In this document: positions 1 to 7,953 of the stretch, in pieces
Numbering within the stretch: the stretch's first letter is position 1
Layout: each line of letters starts with the position of its first letter
Source of the DNA: Pseudomonas weihenstephanensis
Lineage (GTDB): Bacteria > Pseudomonadota > Gammaproteobacteria > Pseudomonadales > Pseudomonadaceae
Assembly: GCF_001043055.1 (NCBI RefSeq)
Contig: NZ_JYLF01000008.1
Span: forward strand, 1-64,000
Length of the DNA: 64,000 bases
Reading direction: 5' to 3'
Translations under genes and position numbers: made by a program
Notes under the pieces: generated by a model
Databases searched by the model: none
Told to the model about the DNA's origin: nothing
The model's input: only the letters and a program-made list of their open reading frames with translations

Positions 1-1
1 C

Positions 2-218
2 AACGGCGAAACATTCGACTTCACCACCATTCCCGAAGGCGCGGTGTTGCCTGAGTCCGGCTATCAACTGCGAATACATCATCGGCGACATCACCCGTAG
101 CAACGGTCACTTGATCATCTGCCTGATGTTGCCGTGCGGCCCGGACTCCTCGGACGCTGCCAACTTCCCCGAAGACATCGTCAACCCACGCAACGGCCAC
201 ATAGGGCTTCCTGAATGA
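2..218 (+). pseudogene. 3' end of phage tail-fibre-type gene, apparent frameshift
   Basis: The first frame, from base 2, reads like the conserved C-terminal part of Pseudomonas phage tail proteins (an Asn-Gly-Glu-Thr start followed by TTIPEGAVLPESG) but stops at about 98-100. The continuation of the same family pattern, beginning CEYIIGDITRSNG and ending HIGLPE, lies in the next frame and stops at 216-218. The switch falls at about 59-75. Either the gene is broken here or the sequence has an indel. The stop overlaps the ATG of the next gene, as expected for translationally coupled phage tail genes. The 5' part lies outside the window. The family assignment rests on remembered similarity and is not a search result. 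Confidence 0.5.
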
Positions 219-466
219 ACATCGACTTCAGCCAACTCAAAACCGCCGAACAGCTTCAGGCCGATAAAGAACGCGTCGAACTCGACGGCATATTAGCCAC
301 ACGCCGCGCGGCTTACCTGAGCGAGTCAGACCCGCTACGGTTGGAGGCTGACTATGACGGCCTGAGCCAGGGCAACGCGCCGGACTACACCGCGTGGCTT
401 GCCTCCGTCGCCGACATCAAGAAACGCTTCCCGCTGCCCAAGGCGGTCGTTCCGACCAAAGACTAA
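215..466 (+). CDS. Small phage tail-associated protein (tail assembly/chaperone-like)
   Basis: This 83-residue protein starts at an ATG that overlaps the stop of the upstream tail gene (ATGA arrangement). It is hydrophilic, with an alpha-helical N-terminal half (FSQLKTAEQLQADKERVEL) and a later segment with the APDYTAWL pattern often seen in small proteins next to Pseudomonas tail-fibre genes. It has no signal peptide or membrane segment. Its position between a tail gene and the lysis cassette supports a role in tail-fibre assembly or as a virion chaperone, but no catalytic motif fixes this. A compact terminator-like hairpin follows at 487-510. Confidence 0.6.
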   Translation: MNIDFSQLKTAEQLQADKERVELDGILATRRAAYLSESDPLRLEADYDGLSQGNAPDYTAWLASVADIKKRFPLPKAVVPTKD

Positions 467-486
467 AGCCGCACGCACCACCGACC

Positions 487-510
487 CCCGCCGAGTGCGG
501 GATTTTTTTT
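487..510 (+). terminator. Rho-independent terminator-like hairpin inside phage late operon
   Basis: A 5-bp GC stem (487-491 paired with 497-501) with a 5-nt loop is followed by an A and eight T. It lies after the small tail gene and immediately before the ribosome-binding site (GGAGAA, about 514-519) of the endolysin gene. It could reduce read-through from the tail operon into the lysis genes. Confidence 0.65.
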
Positions 511-524
511 GCCTGGAGAAAGCC

Positions 525-1058
525 ATGCCCATCACCGCGCAGCAGCTGCTGCAAATCCTCCCCAACGCCGGCCACGTTGCCGGCGTTTTTGCACCTGTAC
601 TCAACACCGCCATGAACCGGTACCAGATCGTCGGCCCGCAGCGTGTCGCGGCCTTCATCGCCCAGATCGGCCACGAGTCTGGCCAGCTCAAATACATGCG
701 TGAAATCTGGGGCCCAACCGTCGCTCAAGCTCGATATGAGGGCAGGGCCGACCTCGGCAACACTCAGTCGGGGGACGGCTCCAAGTTTCGCGGGCGTGGC
801 CTGATCCAGATCACCGGCCGCGCCAACTACAAAACGTGCGGCGAAGCGCTGGGCCTTAACCTGATCGATCAACCCGGGCTGTTGGAAAAACCACAACACG
901 CATGTATGTCGGCTGCGTGGTTCTGGGCTACCCGAGGCCTCAATACCCTGGCTGATGAAGGCAAGTTCGACACCATCACTCGGCGTATCAATGGTGGGCT
1001 GAATGGGCTAGCGGATCGTCAGGAACTGTACGCACGGGCGATGAAGGTGTTGGTGTGA
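525..1058 (+). CDS. Phage endolysin, glycoside hydrolase family 19 (chitinase-like lysozyme)
   Basis: This 177-residue endolysin is predicted to cut peptidoglycan during phage or tailocin release. The GH19 signature is clear: the catalytic-type His-Glu-Ser at residues 50-52 (Glu51), the GRGLIQITGRANY block in mid-protein, and a C-terminal AAWFWATRGLN segment. It has no signal peptide, so it would need a holin, which is not visible in the window. The ATG at 525 is chosen because a GGAGAA motif lies 5-10 bases upstream. An in-frame start further upstream would overlap the terminator hairpin. The stop overlaps the next gene's GTG start. Confidence 0.9.
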   Translation: MPITAQQLLQILPNAGHVAGVFAPVLNTAMNRYQIVGPQRVAAFIAQIGHESGQLKYMREIWGPTVAQARYEGRADLGNTQSGDGSKFRGRGLIQITGRANYKTCGEALGLNLIDQPGLLEKPQHACMSAAWFWATRGLNTLADEGKFDTITRRINGGLNGLADRQELYARAMKVLV

Positions 1059-1429
1059 TCCCCGGGGTTTGGAAAATTGTGGGTATAGGGCTTGCGGTGG
1101 TCCTTCTGATGGTCTTGGGTGCCGGTGGCGGGGTTTGGCTGACCGCCTGTCACTACCGACCGTTGCTTGATATCGCAAACACAGGCCTGACCGCGGTCAA
1201 GCATAGCCGCGACAACCTCGAAACCTTGGCGGGTGAGCAAGGCAGAAAGCTTGGTGAACTGGTTTTGGCTGGAGATATGCGGGAGCGGAATGCGGCAATG
1301 GTGATCGCAAAAGCTAAGGAAGACGCCCAGCCAGATTACGCCGCAGCTAACAAACTTCTGCGGGACCGAACCGGTGGTGATCCGGCCGAATCCGTAACAT
1401 TTATCATTGATCAGGAGCTTGGGTTATGA
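1055..1429 (+). CDS. Rz-like inner-membrane spanin (i-spanin) candidate
   Basis: This 124-residue protein starts at a GTG that overlaps the endolysin stop. It has one N-terminal membrane helix (about residues 6-28, rich in Val, Leu and Gly) followed by a hydrophilic, helical periplasmic domain rich in Arg, Lys, Glu and Ala. That is the normal layout of an Rz i-spanin, which links to an outer-membrane lipoprotein to fuse the membranes at lysis. Position directly after an endolysin and before a lipoprotein gene supports the call. Sequence similarity alone would not identify it, because spanins diverge quickly. Confidence 0.65.
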   Translation: MIPGVWKIVGIGLAVVLLMVLGAGGGVWLTACHYRPLLDIANTGLTAVKHSRDNLETLAGEQGRKLGELVLAGDMRERNAAMVIAKAKEDAQPDYAAANKLLRDRTGGDPAESVTFIIDQELGL

Positions 1430-1728
1430 GCTGGTTGACGGAATCGACTAAAAAGAAAAATTGGTTGGCGCGATCTTTATCAACCGGATTAGTGCTGGCT
1501 CTACTTTCGGGCTGCGCAACTCCCGAGCCAGCGGTGCGCAATGTGCGGGTTGAAGTGCCGGTGATGGTTCTGTGCAAAACGCGGGAAGTTACGGTGCCGC
1601 TTTGGGCCGCCGCTGGGCTCAAAAAGTCTGATTCGCTTGAAGTAAAGGTGAGGGCGCTGCTTGCTGAGCGTCGTCAGCGGATTGGGTATGAGCGAGGATT
1701 AGTGGCAGCAGTTACTGCCTGTCAGTAA
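1426..1728 (+). CDS. Lipoprotein, Rz1-like outer-membrane spanin candidate
   Basis: This 100-residue protein starts at an ATGA overlap with the preceding i-spanin candidate. A basic N-terminus and hydrophobic stretch lead to a lipobox LLSGC, with the lipidated Cys at about residue 30 and Ala at +2, predicting outer-membrane sorting. The mature part is short. Unlike lambda Rz1, it is not embedded inside the Rz frame but follows it. The next gene converges on it, so this appears to be the last gene of the phage late operon on this side. Confidence 0.6.
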   Translation: MSWLTESTKKKNWLARSLSTGLVLALLSGCATPEPAVRNVRVEVPVMVLCKTREVTVPLWAAAGLKKSDSLEVKVRALLAERRQRIGYERGLVAAVTACQ

Positions 1729-1883
1729 GCGCGATGTGCCGGAGAATTCTAGCCCAACCGTCGATGTGTGGCGAATGCATGCGATTATAATTAAATTTTG
1801 TAGATGCATTATTTAGTGCATGTATGGGGTGCTTTGACTGCGTTCTAATTTATAGTTTTTAAAGTTACACTTCGAAAGAGTTG

Positions 1884-4535
1884 CTAGCGTGGACCGTTGA
1901 GTAGCTCAGGGGGCGAATCTAATATTAATGCCTCAAAGCACTCTGCGATAACAGGTTTGCCAAACAGATAGCCTTGAAAGTGTCTGCAGCCACAACCTAT
2001 AAGTGAGTCGTGCTGCGCGAGGTTTTCCACACCTTCGGCAATTACTTCAAGCCCTAAGCTCTGCGCCATGGCAAGAATGGCGCACACAATAGCTAAGCTG
2101 CTTGTGCTTTCTGGTAAGTCGCGCACGAACGACTGGTCAATTTTAAGTTGGTCTAGCGGTAATTGTTGTAAGTATGACATTGACGAGTATCCTATGCCGA
2201 AATCGTCAATTGAAAAGCTGATACCTAATTCTCGCAGCGCCTGCATGTGTATCGCTGCCTTTTTTTTATCTTTTAGCAAAATAGACTCAGTTATTTCGAG
2301 CTTTAGGTATAATGGATTAGCTTGTGTTGTGGTAAGTGATTGTGTGACTGATTGGGTAAAATCAGTCTTGTAAAGAGTTCTAGTGCTGATATTTACAGAA
2401 AGACTCAGGTTGGCCGTGCGCGGATTTTTAGCCCATTCCGCAAGTATTAAGCAGCCGTTATGCAGACCTTCCATATCGATAAGTTCGATCAGATCGCTTC
2501 GCTCTGCAATTTCGATAAAAATATCCGGTCCAAGTATGCCTAGCTGGGGGTGCTGCCAGCGTGTGAGAGCCTCAACTCCCTCCAGTTCCCCTTGAATATT
2601 GACTTGGGGCTGAAGAAATAATTTAAATTCACCTTCTGTCAGACCGCGGCCAATGTCCTGCTCCAGTTTCAGGCTCATGCTTACTGCCGCCTGCATCTGT
2701 GGGTCATAGAAACACATTGAATTCTTACCTGAAGCCTTGGCGCCGTACATGGATAGATCTGCATGCTGCATTAGTTCATCCGGCGTGTACTGCTCGTCAT
2801 TGAATAATACAACGCCCATGCTTGCGCTCGTTGTGAGGCGATGATGATTGAACAGATAAGGTTCGTGTAGCGCCTTTAGGAGCTTGCTAACGACATGCTC
2901 AATCTGAATTGCAGCCTCTTTCTTACCGGTCTTAAGCTCTTCTAGCAGAATCACAAACTCATCTCCGCCCAAGCGTGCAACTGTATCGAGCTCGCGAACG
3001 TTATTTGCGAGGCGAGTGCTTACATGACAGAGCAGTTCATCACCAACTTTATGGCCATGCAGGTCATTAATGTTTTTAAAATCGTCAAGGTCTAGGAAAA
3101 TCAGAGCCGCGTAAGTATGCTTTCGGCTGCACGCGACGAGCGCCTGCTGCAGGCGGTCATATAGCAAGCGCCGATTGGGAAGTCCGGTTAATGGATCAAA
3201 AAAAGCCAGGTGCTGAATTTTTTGTTCGTTATTTTTTCGCTCGCTTATGTCGATAAATGAAGCCACATAATTATTTACTTGTCCGTGTTCGTCATGCACA
3301 GCACTTATAGTCAGCCACTCGGGCGATATTTCACCATCTTTGTGTCTGTTCCAGATCTCTCCCGCCCAGCCGCCAGTTTCTTTGAGGGTTTGCCACATGT
3401 TTTTATAGAATTGCGGACCTTGCTTACCTGAAGCGAGTATTCGAGTTGGCTGTCCCATCACTTCAGCTTCGCTATAGCCTGATAGTTTGGAGAATGCTCC
3501 GTTAACTTTGATGATGCGTGTTTGCGCATCGGTAATAAGCATGCCTTGCTGACATTCAAAAGCTATAGCAGATATCCGAATTTCTTGCTCTAGAGCCACC
3601 CGCTCGGTAATGTCTCGTGCCATAAATATCACTGCAGGCAGGTCTCCACTCAGTATGTCCAAGCGGCGAGCACGACCCTCAAATATACGCTTGCCGATCT
3701 GAGTTTGCATGCTGTACTCAATTGTCTGTGGTTCATTGCTGGCTAAAGTCATGTGTATAAACTGCATAAGCAATTCAACCTGTATCTGAGGAAAACTATC
3801 CTGCAGATGCTTACTCGTTGGTCTAGTAGCGCTTGTAGGGAACTGCTGTTTATCTGAAGATTTGATGACTGTGTAGTTACCACCCTGGTCTATTACTATG
3901 GCTGTATCGGGCATAGCTTCAGTAATGGCTCGTAAATAAGCTTCACTTTCATGTAGGGCCTCGCGGTCATTCTTTTGCTGATGAATATTCCGCAGAATTA
4001 GACCTAGTAGTAGAGTTGAGAGCAGCTGTACGAATACCAGCGGCCATAATGCGTTCTCTACAAATATTGCAAATATTTTTTCAGACAATAGCCTTATATT
4101 TAAAATTTGCAACCCTTGAACAATGCAGCCGAATATTAGTAGGGATAGGGCGTTCAAAGGAATACTTCGCTTCTGATGCAGATAGTGAAAGGCCATCCCC
4201 ATCAGCACCGACATCAGAATATTGAGCAACCCCGGTATGGCACCAACACCTCCAACCCAGAAGCGATAAAGTCCCGCGATGCACCCAGCGATAAGACCCA
4301 CTAAGGGCCCTCCAAATAGAGCGGACAAGCTGAGAATTACAGTGCGGCCATCGATTATGATCCCTTGTGCTAAGACTAAAGGGGTCATCATGCCAACAAT
4401 ACAGACTAGGCCAAATAATGCACCGGTACATATTTTGCTTAGTAGAATATGTCCCTTGACATTACGTATGAGCGTCTCGTGTAGCCAGCAAAGAGTCATC
4501 AGCAGGGCAAGGTTTTCGATAATGTCGAGGAGCAT
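1884..4535 (-). CDS. Membrane-bound PAS-PAS-GGDEF-EAL cyclic-di-GMP protein (5TMR-LYT sensor)
   Basis: This 883-residue protein makes and/or degrades c-di-GMP. Residues about 1-190 form several hydrophobic helices with a GGPLVGLIAG pattern typical of 5TMR-LYT membrane sensor domains. Two PAS domains follow (about 200-315 and 325-440). The GGDEF domain (about 445-610) keeps the intact motif RLGGDEF, so cyclase activity is plausible. The EAL domain (about 625-870) keeps EALTRW, the DDFG block and LKIDQSF, so phosphodiesterase activity is also plausible. It converges on the phage lysis genes and has no operon partner. Upstream is about 540 bp of mobile-element debris. The net enzymatic direction cannot be read from sequence. 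Confidence 0.93.
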   Translation of the reverse strand: MLLDIIENLALLMTLCWLHETLIRNVKGHILLSKICTGALFGLVCIVGMMTPLVLAQGIIIDGRTVILSLSALFGGPLVGLIAGCIAGLYRFWVGGVGAIPGLLNILMSVLMGMAFHYLHQKRSIPLNALSLLIFGCIVQGLQILNIRLLSEKIFAIFVENALWPLVFVQLLSTLLLGLILRNIHQQKNDREALHESEAYLRAITEAMPDTAIVIDQGGNYTVIKSSDKQQFPTSATRPTSKHLQDSFPQIQVELLMQFIHMTLASNEPQTIEYSMQTQIGKRIFEGRARRLDILSGDLPAVIFMARDITERVALEQEIRISAIAFECQQGMLITDAQTRIIKVNGAFSKLSGYSEAEVMGQPTRILASGKQGPQFYKNMWQTLKETGGWAGEIWNRHKDGEISPEWLTISAVHDEHGQVNNYVASFIDISERKNNEQKIQHLAFFDPLTGLPNRRLLYDRLQQALVACSRKHTYAALIFLDLDDFKNINDLHGHKVGDELLCHVSTRLANNVRELDTVARLGGDEFVILLEELKTGKKEAAIQIEHVVSKLLKALHEPYLFNHHRLTTSASMGVVLFNDEQYTPDELMQHADLSMYGAKASGKNSMCFYDPQMQAAVSMSLKLEQDIGRGLTEGEFKLFLQPQVNIQGELEGVEALTRWQHPQLGILGPDIFIEIAERSDLIELIDMEGLHNGCLILAEWAKNPRTANLSLSVNISTRTLYKTDFTQSVTQSLTTTQANPLYLKLEITESILLKDKKKAAIHMQALRELGISFSIDDFGIGYSSMSYLQQLPLDQLKIDQSFVRDLPESTSSLAIVCAILAMAQSLGLEVIAEGVENLAQHDSLIGCGCRHFQGYLFGKPVIAECFEALILDSPPELLNGPR

Positions 4536-5071
4536 TCAGTTCACCCCGGGCTCGGATTCATGTACTCATGATTCAATGTAGTAGCAATTGGTTCGCCTTG
4601 GGTTTCTAAAAGCGATCAACGGTTCTTGGGGCGGGGATTTCACCCTTACACGGTCTGTGGGGCGATGTCATTAGGCGATTACTTGCGCCAGTAGCAGGTA
4701 ATTTTAGTACATTCGCTCTAATTCTGTTTCGCAGGCAGTCCATCGCCAGTTTGCTGGGTATAAGCTGGAGCTGTTTGCTGCATGGTGATCGTTCGGCAGG
4801 ACGCCGTAGGTCAGTACCTTTTACAGTACCTATTGGTGTGTTTTCGTGCGTATTGCTGCGGGGCGAGACAGCGGATAACCCTTGATTCTATTGGGTCTGA
4901 CTACTGAGCAAAACTCACAAATAATTGCATTCCACTTGACCACCCATTTGCATTGCTGCTGACCAGTCAATTGCATTCGAACTGACCAGTCGTTTGCACA
5001 GGACCTGACCAGCATCCTGAGTATCCTCGACCGGTTGAATTCACAACCCAAAGCTGACTGTCCTCAACGGT
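4536..5071. other. Gene-free stretch with mobile-element debris
   Basis: No convincing gene is present. The stretch holds one copy of an 18-bp sequence repeated at 13101-13118 (here 4789-4806), a nearby GTACC pair at about 4818-4833, and four 23-bp-phased repeats at 4936-5010. It ends at the truncated IS3 orfB. The part between 4536 and 4780 shows nothing recognisable. Confidence 0.6.
4920..5015 (-). repeat. Four 23-bp-phased repeats, probable IS21-type terminal binding sites
   Basis: On the plus strand the core TGACC occurs in matching context (TTGACC or CTGACC) at 4936, 4959, 4982 and 5005, exactly 23 bases apart each time. On the minus strand the three fuller copies read TGCAA followed by a variable part and TGGTCA. 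Multiple spaced repeats of about this size are the known structure of IS21-family ends, where they bind transposase. No IS21 istA or istB gene is present, so this is a solitary remnant if the assignment is right. The regular phase is seen directly; the IS21 link is inference. Confidence 0.55.
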
Positions 5072-5425
5072 TTAGACGAGCGCCATTGAGGCCTGAAGGG
5101 GTCTACGAAACGCAGGGTGGCTAAGTTTTCTGACCAGTTCCAGTTCACGCATCAACCTGCGTACCTTGAAGCGTCCAATGTGCTCCATTAACATGATGCT
5201 TCGACTGCCCGTAGCACTTCGTCCTTGGGTGAACAGCTCTTTCACTCTGCTACGCAACCTAAGTCGCTCAACGTCTGGTGTTCGCCGCCTGAGGCGATGT
5301 GCGTAGTAGCCCGAACGGGCAACTTCAAATGCTTCGCACAAGCAGTCAACAGACTCATGGGCACTTAGCTGATCGATCAGCGCGCACGCTCGAGATCTTC
5401 CGACATCAAGAGCGCGGTGGCCTTT
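5072..5425 (-). pseudogene. Truncated IS3-family transposase orfB
   Basis: After the slippery A-run at about 5424-5430 the -1 frame reads into the beginning of an IS3-type OrfB: a CEAFEVARSGYYAHR segment, a GRSATGSR segment and a RFKVRRLMRE segment, which form the N-terminal helix-turn-helix region of the protein. The similarity ends soon after and a stop lies at 5072-5074. The whole DDE catalytic domain (normally about 200 more residues) is missing. It cannot encode an active transposase. Confidence 0.8.
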
Positions 5426-5685
5426 TTTAGTATCGACTTCTCGCGTTCAAGGGGAGTAATTCGCGCCTCCAACTCCTGGATTTTTTGCTGCTCTGGGGTT
5501 AACGCTTTGCTTTGCGGGGTGATGCCGGTGCGCTCTTTCTGAAGCTGGTCGACCCAGCGGCGCAGTGCCGATTCCCCAACACCGAGTGAGCGGCTAGCCT
5601 CAATGAAGCTGTAGTTTTGCTTGAGCACGAGGTCGGCAGCCTCGCGTTTGAATTCTGATGAAAAGGTACGGCTTTGTTTGGTCAT
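5377..5685 (-). CDS. IS3-family transposase OrfA (remnant element)
   Basis: This 102-residue protein has the typical IS3 OrfA layout: an N-terminal helix-turn-helix (TFSSEFKREAADLVL, then SLGVGESALRRWV) and a C-terminal leucine-zipper coiled coil (IQELEARITPLEREKSILKKA). It is intact, but its OrfB partner is truncated, so the element is defective. An AAAAAAG run near its 3' end (about 5424-5430, read on the minus strand) matches the programmed frameshift site used to make OrfAB. The ATG at 5683-5685 is the usual start for this family. It is the body attached to the terminal repeat at 5722-5749. Confidence 0.88.
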   Translation of the reverse strand: MTKQSRTFSSEFKREAADLVLKQNYSFIEASRSLGVGESALRRWVDQLQKERTGITPQSKALTPEQQKIQELEARITPLEREKSILKKATALLMSEDLERAR

Positions 5686-5721
5686 CTGACACCTCAGTCT
5701 GGCGAGCATTCTCGCCTAAGC

Positions 5722-5774
5722 GGGTGTCCGGTTTCATTAGATCACTACACCCCGGGTTTCATTAGACCACTACA
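5722..5774 (-). repeat. Two tandem IS3-type terminal repeats
   Basis: Copy A (5722-5749) reads, outward on the minus strand, TGTAGTGATCTAATGAAACC followed by GGACACC, a typical IS3-family end lying in front of orfA. A second, shorter copy (about 5751-5774) has the same outer part with one substitution and lacks the inner GGACACC. The tandem arrangement suggests one element inserted beside the end of another, or a small duplication. A third copy in the same orientation lies at 12475-12502. Confidence 0.7.
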
Positions 5775-5901
5775 AATTGCTTCAATTCCTACATCAATTT
5801 TTCTGCCGTTTTGTTAGCGTGATCGAAAATTTAAGCTTGCTCAGGCTAGGTATGGCTTTGGCTTCGCGTTTTGTCTCCTCTCTCAGCTTAAGGATAAGCG
5901 T

Positions 5902-7953
5902 ATGTTCGCGCCGGCTAATGCTGCGCACTTCACGTTACTGATCCCATCTGTTCGTAACGATTTTAAGGTGCTGGCCTTTCACGGCACCGAAGCTATCAGC
6001 AGCTTGTATTCGATCCAGATTGAACTGGTCAGCGAGTCGCCTGATTTCGATCTACAAAGTCTACTAAGTCAGCCTGCTTTCCTTCAGTTCGGCCTGAATG
6101 GCGAAGGTATCCATGGGCGAATCGAAGATGTGTTCGTGGGTGAGGCCGGTAAACGCCTGACCCGTTATCAACTGACATTGGTGCCCGCTCTGCACTATTT
6201 GCAGTTCAGCCATAACCAGCGGATCTTCCAGCACCTGACGGTGCCGCAAATCATCGCCCAGGTCTTTAAAGGTCATGGCATTCAGGCCGATGCCTATACC
6301 TTTCATGTCAGCACAAGCACTGAGCGCGAATACTGCACTCAATACGGCGAAAACGATTTCGAGTTCATCCAGAGGTTGTGCAGTGAGGATGGGATTTCGT
6401 GGCACCATCAACACAGTCAGGATGGCCATCATCTGGTATTCACCGATGATCAGACCTATTTCCCCAAGCTGGGGGGCACACCGTATCAGCAAGGCTCAGG
6501 CCTGGCGGCTGATCACCCGATCGTCAGCCAATTCTCCATGCGCTTTAGTACTCGTACCAGCACGGCCACGCGCAGGAGCTATGATTTAAAACGCCCAAGC
6601 CTGTTGCTGGAAAGCCAATTCACTGCCGAGTTTAATCCTGCGCTCGAAGACTACCGTTACCCGGTGCTGCACAAAAATGAAAAGCTAGGCAAACAGCTTG
6701 CCCGCCAGGCCCTGGAGCGGCACCGAAGCGACTACCAGTTGGCTGAGGGTAAAAGCGACCAGCCAATCCTGCGCAGCGGCCACTTCTTCGACCTGACCGA
6801 CCACCCGCGTCAGCAGTGCAACGCGTTGTGGTTGTTGCTCAGTGTCAATCACGTCGGAAAACAACCCCAAGCTCTTGAAGAAGCGACCATCAGCGACGTG
6901 AGTCCTGAAGACGGCTTTACCCAAGGTTACCGCAACAACTTCAGCGCGATTCCCTGGGATGTGTTCTACCGTCCACCGCTGCTCACGCGAAAATCGATGC
7001 TGGTCAGCCAGACAGCCCGTGTAACCGGTCCAGCGGGGGAAGAAATCTTTTGCGATGATTACGGGCGGGTTAAGGTCGAGTTTCACTGGGATCGCGCCGA
7101 GCTAGGCAGCGACAAGAGCAGTTGCTGGCTACGGGTTTCATCCAGCTGGGCCGGGGATAGTTTCGGTGCGGTGACCATCCCGCGTATCGGCATGGAAGTG
7201 GTGGTGACCTACCTAGAAGGTAATCCCGACAATCCGTTAATTACTGGTTGCGTGCCTAATAAGGTCACGCCTGTGCCGTATCCCTTGCCCGCGAACAAAA
7301 CCAAAACGGTTCTGCGCAGTCACAGCTCGCCCGCCAGTGGCGGCTACAACGAGCTGTCGATTGAAGACCGCAGCGGCCAGGAGTTGATCTACCTGCGAGC
7401 TCAGCGTGACATGGAGCACAAGGTCGAAAATGACAGTCGGCTGGAAGTGGGTAACGAACGGAGGGAAACCATCAAGGGCAACAGCATCGCTGTGCTTGAG
7501 GCTGAAGATCAGCGCACCGTTACGGCTGACCGCAAAGTCCAGCTCAAGGCTAATGACAACTTGCAGGTAGCCAACAGCAGCCACACCCGTGTCGGTCAAA
7601 CGATGGTGGTCGAAGCGGGCCAGGAAGTACACCTCAAAGCCGGGGCTAATTTAATCCTTGATGCCGGGGCCAGCATCACCTTGAAGGCCGGTGGCCAACA
7701 CATCGTGATTGGTCCCGGTGGCATTTTCAGTAGCACCGAGATTCAAATCGGCGGTGCGCCGGCTGGAGGAACGGCTGCTAATCCGTTGTTGCCGGGTGTA
7801 TTAGCGGCCCTATTCACCCCACCCGCACTGCCTATTATGGCACCGACACAAAGCGCGCTGATGGCGGCCAGTAAAGTTAAAGGCGCTGACTTCTGCCCGC
7901 TTTGCGAGGCCTGCAAGAATGGTCTTTGCCGGCCCCAAGGAATGACATCATGA
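5902..7953 (+). CDS. vgrG: Type VI secretion spike protein VgrG (TssI)
   Basis: This 683-residue VgrG forms the trimeric spike tip of the type VI apparatus and carries effectors out of the cell. The N-terminal half matches the gp27-like hub (a YLQFSHNQRIFQHLTVPQII segment, then YGENDFEFIQRL). The OB-fold gp5-like part contains DDYGRVKVEFHWDR and a GxVTIPRIGMEV segment. Beyond about residue 470 come valine- and lysine-rich beta-helix repeats. The C-terminus ends with a Cys cluster at about residues 665, 668, 671 and 676 (CPLCEACKNGLC), a likely effector or chaperone docking tail. No tss structural genes are present, so this is an orphan vgrG cassette. It overlaps the next gene by ATGA. Confidence 0.95.
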   Translation: MFAPANAAHFTLLIPSVRNDFKVLAFHGTEAISSLYSIQIELVSESPDFDLQSLLSQPAFLQFGLNGEGIHGRIEDVFVGEAGKRLTRYQLTLVPALHYLQFSHNQRIFQHLTVPQIIAQVFKGHGIQADAYTFHVSTSTEREYCTQYGENDFEFIQRLCSEDGISWHHQHSQDGHHLVFTDDQTYFPKLGGTPYQQGSGLAADHPIVSQFSMRFSTRTSTATRRSYDLKRPSLLLESQFTAEFNPALEDYRYPVLHKNEKLGKQLARQALERHRSDYQLAEGKSDQPILRSGHFFDLTDHPRQQCNALWLLLSVNHVGKQPQALEEATISDVSPEDGFTQGYRNNFSAIPWDVFYRPPLLTRKSMLVSQTARVTGPAGEEIFCDDYGRVKVEFHWDRAELGSDKSSCWLRVSSSWAGDSFGAVTIPRIGMEVVVTYLEGNPDNPLITGCVPNKVTPVPYPLPANKTKTVLRSHSSPASGGYNELSIEDRSGQELIYLRAQRDMEHKVENDSRLEVGNERRETIKGNSIAVLEAEDQRTVTADRKVQLKANDNLQVANSSHTRVGQTMVVEAGQEVHLKAGANLILDAGASITLKAGGQHIVIGPGGIFSSTEIQIGGAPAGGTAANPLLPGVLAALFTPPALPIMAPTQSALMAASKVKGADFCPLCEACKNGLCRPQGMTS

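Noticed and set aside
1729..1883. TGCAT repeats between the spanin gene and the c-di-GMP gene as an attachment site
   Set aside because: Short A+T-rich TGCAT motifs only; no second copy located that would mark a phage attachment pair.
4920..5015. The phased repeats as a CRISPR array
   Set aside because: Conserved units are only about 17 bases with about 6 variable bases between; no spacers of 30 bases, no cas genes.
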